From the NCBI GenBank assembly GCA_958410215.1, contig CATYOF010000002.1, forward strand, positions 131,517 to 195,516: DNA of 64,000 nucleotides, in the 5' to 3' direction. Shown in pieces: positions 60,969-64,000 of the stretch. Position 1 is the first letter of the stretch, and each line of letters opens with the position of its first letter. Under the pieces are notes generated by a model. It was not told where the DNA came from. It made no database searches and saw only the letters and a list, made by a program, of their open reading frames with translations. The translations under genes were made by a program, and so were the position numbers. Origin of the DNA: an uncultured Cryptobacterium sp. (GTDB taxonomy: Bacteria; Actinomycetota; Coriobacteriia; Coriobacteriales; Eggerthellaceae).

Positions 60969-61027
60969 TATGCGAAACCACTTTGGTGTTGTGAGCGAAA
61001 GTCATTTGCAGGCTGTGAGGCGGGAGC

Positions 61028-61060
61028 GCTGGGTAGTAAGAGGCCGCCCAGCAGCTTCTT
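61028..61060 (+). terminator. Second hairpin in the spacer before the FKBP gene
   Basis: GCTGGG (61028-61033) pairs with CCCAGC (61047-61052), followed by AGCTTCTTT. It directly follows the repeated CTGTGAGGCGGGAGC copy and looks like a duplicated, decayed terminator. Confidence 0.4.
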
Positions 61061-61150
61061 TGCTATTGATGTGACTTTTTGCTTTCCTGTTTGTCTTGAA
61101 GGCTGAAGCCGTTACACTACCTACTACGTAAATTTTCAGAAAGGAACAAG

Positions 61151-61579
61151 ATGAGCAACGAAGGTAAGCGTGTACGCGCTCATTATATTGGCACGTTTGA
61201 CGATGGCACCGTTTTTGATTCGTCGGTAGAACGTGGCGAACCCTTGGAATTTGTTTGTATGGCCGGTCAGATGATTCCCGGCTTTGACAAAGCAGTAAAC
61301 GAAATGGAAGTTGGGGAGACTAAGAAGGTTCATCTGCCCGCTGCTGAGGCATATGGCGATCCTAACCCCGAGTTAGTACAAACTATCCCTACTTCTAATG
61401 TTCCTGGTGCAGAAGAGCTTCCTGTTGGTCAGACGGTATATTTGCAGGGCCCTGGTGGACAACCTTTGCCCGCAAAGGTAGTAGAGGTTACCAAAGAACA
61501 CGTAACGTTCGACCTTAATCATGAAATGGCTGGCAAGGATCTTAACTTTGAGATCACTCTGGTAGAGATTGTTGACTAA
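61151..61579 (+). CDS. FKBP-type peptidyl-prolyl isomerase (SlyD-like)
   Basis: A 142-residue isomerase of the FKBP/SlyD type. The FKBP strands (VRAHYIGTFDDGTVFDSS, GQMIPGFDKAVNEMEVGE, AAEAYGDPNPELV) are interrupted by an insert-in-flap domain (about 70-120), as in SlyD. The His/Cys-rich metal-binding tail of E. coli SlyD is missing. It assists folding by prolyl isomerisation in the cytoplasm. ATG 61151 follows AGAAAGGAA. It lies alone between the two ArsB/NhaD-type carriers. Confidence 0.93.
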   Translation: MSNEGKRVRAHYIGTFDDGTVFDSSVERGEPLEFVCMAGQMIPGFDKAVNEMEVGETKKVHLPAAEAYGDPNPELVQTIPTSNVPGAEELPVGQTVYLQGPGGQPLPAKVVEVTKEHVTFDLNHEMAGKDLNFEITLVEIVD

Positions 61580-61612
61580 TTGTTCTAACCGTTTGTCGGG
61601 ATGTTGAAACGT

Positions 61613-61639
61613 GTGACAAGCGCCCTGTCCACTTGTCAC
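61613..61639. repeat. Interspersed 27-base palindromic repeat, copy 3 (inverted)
   Basis: Arms GTGACAAG (61613-61620) and CTTGTCAC (61632-61639) with core CGCCCTGTCCA, the reverse complement of the core of the copies at 3456 and 3583. A degenerate half copy (CCTGTCTGTTTGTCAA) follows at about 61660. Confidence 0.75.
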
Positions 61640-61719
61640 GCAATGACCGCCTGACGCCACCCTGTCTGTTTGTCAAACGAGAGCCGCAGCAGGTTGAGCG
61701 CTCTTCCGAAATCCAATGT

Positions 61720-61755
61720 AAGCTGCTTTGTTTAAACACGGGGCAGCTTCTTTTA
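61720..61755 (+). terminator. Terminator downstream of the FKBP gene
   Basis: AAGCTGC (61720-61726) pairs with GCAGCTT (61743-61749) and ends in CTTTTAT. Confidence 0.6.
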
Positions 61756-61795
61756 TGCAGTGTTTGCCTGACGCTCAATGAAAAACCTGCCAATG

Positions 61796-61828
61796 AAAAA
61801 CCCGCCGCACATACATGCGACGGGTTTT
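61796..61828. terminator. Bidirectional terminator between convergent genes
   Basis: AAAACCCG (61797-61804) pairs with CGGGTTTT (61821-61828), with inner CGCA/TGCG. Runs of A and T on both sides suit both the plus-strand FKBP gene and the minus-strand carrier. Confidence 0.8.
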
Positions 61829-61893
61829 AAAATCAGCTAGGTAAGGCTGAACTTCGGTTTTGATTGAGCCTAATTTGGCATAACTTAGGCTAG

Positions 61894-63186
61894 CTACATC
61901 CACCCTAATACGCAGAAGCGAACTACCAGGTAGGCGCAAGCAATAGCGGTGAACAGGATCATCAGCGGGAAGCCAATCTTGGTGTATTCCATGAACGTAA
62001 TGGGATAACCATACTTACCAGAGATACCTGCCAATACTACGTTTGCGGAAGCGCCGATTAACGTACCAATACCACCGATGCAAGCGCCGAGTGAAATGGC
62101 CCACCAGTAAGGCATAACGTCAAGACCTGCTGCTTCCATGGTTTGCACAATAGGAATAAGGGTTGCAACCAGAGGAATGTTGTCCAAGAAGGACGAAATG
62201 ATTGCAGAAGCCCAAACCATAATCATAATGGTTAAGAACAGATCGCCGCCGGTAGCGTCAATCAAAGCGTTAGCCAGCATTTCAATAACGCCTGTTTCAG
62301 CCAGGCCACCTACGACTACGAAGAGGCCAGCGAAGAAGCCAATCGTGGACCATTCAACGTCCATCAATATTTCTTCTACTTCAGCGCGACTTAAGATAAG
62401 CATAATGGCTGCAGCGCCTAATGCGACAACGCTTGGTTCAATATGAACCGCGCCATGCAAAACAAAAGCTGCCGCCGTAACGATGGTCATAACAACGCTC
62501 TTATTGAACAGAGACTTGCTTTTAATAGCTTCATGAGCGTGCAGCGTCATGATGGAGGCTTGCTTTTCTTCTGCAACACCCATTTTTCTACCATAAATAA
62601 AGTAGAAGCAAATCATGGCTGCAATAAGGATGAGTAGTACTGCAGGACCGTCATACATCAAGAAGTCGAAGAAGGTAAGACCGGTTGCAGAACCAATCAT
62701 GATGTTTGGCGGGTCACCAATAAGGGTTGCTGTACCACCAACGTTAGAGGCAATGATTTCTACGATGAAGAATGGTACTGGGCTGATTTCCAGCATCTTG
62801 CAAACCGTAAAAGTAACAGGGCCGATAAGCAAAACGGTCGTTACGTTGTCCAAGAATGCCGACAAAATAGCGGTAATTAAACAGAACAACACCATAATCA
62901 TCCAGGGGTTGCCCTTTGCGACTTTTGCTGCGCGGATGGCTAAGTATTCGAATATGCCAGAATTCTTTACTACTGCAACAAAAATCATCATACCAACCAA
63001 AACACCAAGTGTGCCGAAGTCGATATGACTTACGCCCGTATCAAAGGAAACGATACCAGCGAGAATGAGCGCAACAGCACCTGCAAGCGCCGCTGTCGTA
63101 CGATGAACCTTTTCAGAAATGATAAGGATCATGACGATCAGGAAGATGACGATTGAGATGATTTGCGCTGTGGTTAAGGCGATCAT
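61894..63186 (-). CDS. ArsB/NhaD-family transporter (paralog)
   Basis: A 430-residue carrier closely related over its full length to the one at 59566: SAFLDNVTTVLLIGPVT, GTATLIGDPPNIMIG, SSFLDNIPLVATLIP and GTLIGASANVVL are shared nearly word for word. Differences concentrate in the loop after helix 6 (YGRKMGVAEEKQAS) and the final residues. It is in the opposite orientation, so the two flank the FKBP gene as an inverted duplication. ATG 63186 follows AAGGGAG. As for its paralog, sodium/proton or anion exchange is likely, arsenite less so. Confidence 0.92.
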   Translation of the reverse strand: MIALTTAQIISIVIFLIVMILIISEKVHRTTAALAGAVALILAGIVSFDTGVSHIDFGTLGVLVGMMIFVAVVKNSGIFEYLAIRAAKVAKGNPWMIMVLFCLITAILSAFLDNVTTVLLIGPVTFTVCKMLEISPVPFFIVEIIASNVGGTATLIGDPPNIMIGSATGLTFFDFLMYDGPAVLLILIAAMICFYFIYGRKMGVAEEKQASIMTLHAHEAIKSKSLFNKSVVMTIVTAAAFVLHGAVHIEPSVVALGAAAIMLILSRAEVEEILMDVEWSTIGFFAGLFVVVGGLAETGVIEMLANALIDATGGDLFLTIMIMVWASAIISSFLDNIPLVATLIPIVQTMEAAGLDVMPYWWAISLGACIGGIGTLIGASANVVLAGISGKYGYPITFMEYTKIGFPLMILFTAIACAYLVVRFCVLGWM

Positions 63187-63883
63187 TTCGTACTGCTCCC
63201 TTTCTAACTAATTAATGGATAGGTGCGATTTGTCGTCTTAGGTGAAAAAGTATGATTTCCTAGAAGCGATAAGCCATCCGTAAAGCCCGCTTTTAGAAAA
63301 ACAAAACCCTCCCACACACAAAGCAATAGTAAAAAAGTACGTGACGTGAACGCGTTCGTCAAGCAAAACCCCCGATAGAAAACGGTGGAACAACGGTGCG
63401 AATCGGCTAACTTTTCCTCAGTCTATAGAGAGTGTCTATGAAAAGGGGAGCATCAATATTTTTTGGGGAACTAAAAAAGAAGAATTGTTACGTTTCCAAT
63501 TGGTAATCAACTGAATACAAAACGAACATCTATAAATCAACAAAAATTCATTTTCTGAAGAAATATCATTTGTTTTATCTATTTATAACAGGTTCATTGT
63601 GAATTAGTCAGACTATGGGTGCTGTCCGATAATCGAACCGTGACTTTTTGTCCGTTTTATGCTGTCGTGTCCAAAGGGGGGCGCAACGGTGGGACAAAAA
63701 TCACATACAAAAAGGGACCATCTTTACGGAAAGGGAGTTTAGGGGATTTCCGTTTGGCTTGATCTTTACGGCGTGCAAGTAAAGGTAAAGTGAAGCAAAA
63801 CTCTCCTCAAAGACTCATCTTTCCAACGATTCACTAAAAGGTAGGCGTGCACAGTCCTTTTAAGGAATCAAAAGGAGGAAAAG
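63187..63883. other. Gene-free, AT-rich to structured region at the window end
   Basis: About 700 bases with no supported coding frame. The first 400 bases are AT-rich and probably hold the promoter of the minus-strand carrier. The rest holds an inverted repeat (63640-63704), a smaller one (ACGGAAA 63726-63732 / TTTCCGT 63747-63753), and the motif ATCTTTACGG twice. It may be a leader for a gene beyond the window. Confidence 0.4.
63640..63704. repeat. Inverted repeat with 13-14-base arms
   Basis: GTGACTTTTTGTCC (63640-63653) and GGACAAAAATCAC (63692-63704) are inverted copies apart from one extra C, with a 38-base centre. They could be ends of a small decayed element or a hairpin. Confidence 0.55.
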
Positions 63884-63934
63884 ATGGTCGATCGTTTTGT
63901 GCGGCGTACCGCACGCGAGGAGAGAGGGGCTTAG
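63884..63934 (+). CDS. Possible Arg-rich leader peptide
   Basis: ATG 63884 is preceded at ideal spacing by AAAGGAGG, the strongest ribosome site of this stretch. The frame encodes only MVDRFVRRTAREERGA and stops at 63934. Five of the 16 residues are Arg, with several codon types. A second frame starts three bases later (63937). This is the layout of a regulatory leader peptide, but with the window ending 66 bases on, the regulated gene cannot be seen. Confidence 0.35.
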   Translation: MVDRFVRRTAREERGA

Positions 63935-63936
63935 CA

Positions 63937-64000
63937 ATGGCTTTGCTAAAGCGCGAATTCGGTGGAATCCAGCCTTGTTGGAAGGTTGGACTCTTCCGAA
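63937..64000 (+). other. Open frame or structured leader cut by the window end
   Basis: From ATG 63937 the frame is open to the end (MALLKREFGGIQPCWKVGLF...), with only a weak site. The same bases can fold: TTAGCAA (63931-63937) with TTGCTAA, and TCCAGCCTT with AAGGTTGGA near the end. The run AGAGAG then GAATTCGGTGGAATCC resembles, loosely, T-box stem I of the pheST leader. I cannot decide between a gene and an RNA leader. Confidence 0.3.

Noticed and set aside
63937..64000. Cobalamin riboswitch (GGTGGAATCC resembles part of the consensus)
   Set aside because: The downstream conserved CCCGC-ACTG segment is absent and the upstream helix does not fit, so it was not called.

Overview
The window reads as a chromosomal segment of an anaerobic actinobacterium of the class Coriobacteriia, most likely near the Eggerthellaceae and of fairly low GC for that group (base composition looks close to balanced by eye). 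The reasons are the actinobacterial fhaA-fhaB-pstP-SEDS/PBP-PASTA kinase cluster, a transamidosome gatCAB set, an asaccharolytic-looking transporter complement (two NSS-family amino acid symporters, two ArsB/NhaD-type carriers), short intergenic spaces and many GTG starts. The genus is my inference; no 16S gene is present. Nothing looks like a prophage, conjugative element, CRISPR array or full insertion sequence.

Layout. 1-5250: end of ispF, cysS, a TetR regulator, two universal stress proteins and an isolated ferrochelatase. 5377-19027: an ABC-F ATPase, aroE, tRNA-Ser(UGA), tadA, ispE, lemA, crcB, tRNA-Ser(GCU), a DUF2207 membrane protein, an EamA exporter overlapping an AroK-like kinase, a complete ECF vitamin transporter (RibU-like S component, EcfA1, EcfA2, EcfT) and a flavin-binding PNPOx-fold protein. 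19094-26853 (minus strand): tRNA-Arg(CCU) and the growth and division signalling operon, in which the SEDS polymerase and the class B PBP form one 918-residue protein. 27108-34729: tRNA-Leu(CAG), serA, rnhA, engB, mscS, gatCAB. 35239-41331: tandem NSS transporters, a PD-(D/E)XK-like orphan, a repeat-rich stretch with a MITE-like element, a third UspA and a gamma carbonic anhydrase-like protein.

41718-49519 is a histidine operon in the order hisZG(fused)-D-C-B-H-A-F-I. It has low-complexity Gln/Ala/Ser/Glu-rich segments inserted in or appended to several enzymes, and no hisE or histidinol-phosphatase gene. 49741-53294 holds a DUF5685 / J-domain / DnaK module. 53720-58154 is a T-box-controlled pheST operon. 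58340-63186 has a small membrane protein, a hotdog thioesterase, two related ArsB/NhaD carriers in opposite orientation and an FKBP-type isomerase between them. The last ~800 bases hold no assignable gene, only inverted repeats, a possible Arg-rich leader peptide and an unresolved structured leader cut by the window end.

I found no plainly new defence or mobile system. The most unusual items are the HisZ-HisG fusion with the shared low-complexity inserts, the SEDS-PBP fusion, the DUF5685/J/DnaK module with isoprenoid-synthase-like acidic motifs, the MITE-like element at 39398-39586, and the Phe T-box whose specifier cannot be read as a Phe codon by eye. All calls were made by eye, without database searches.
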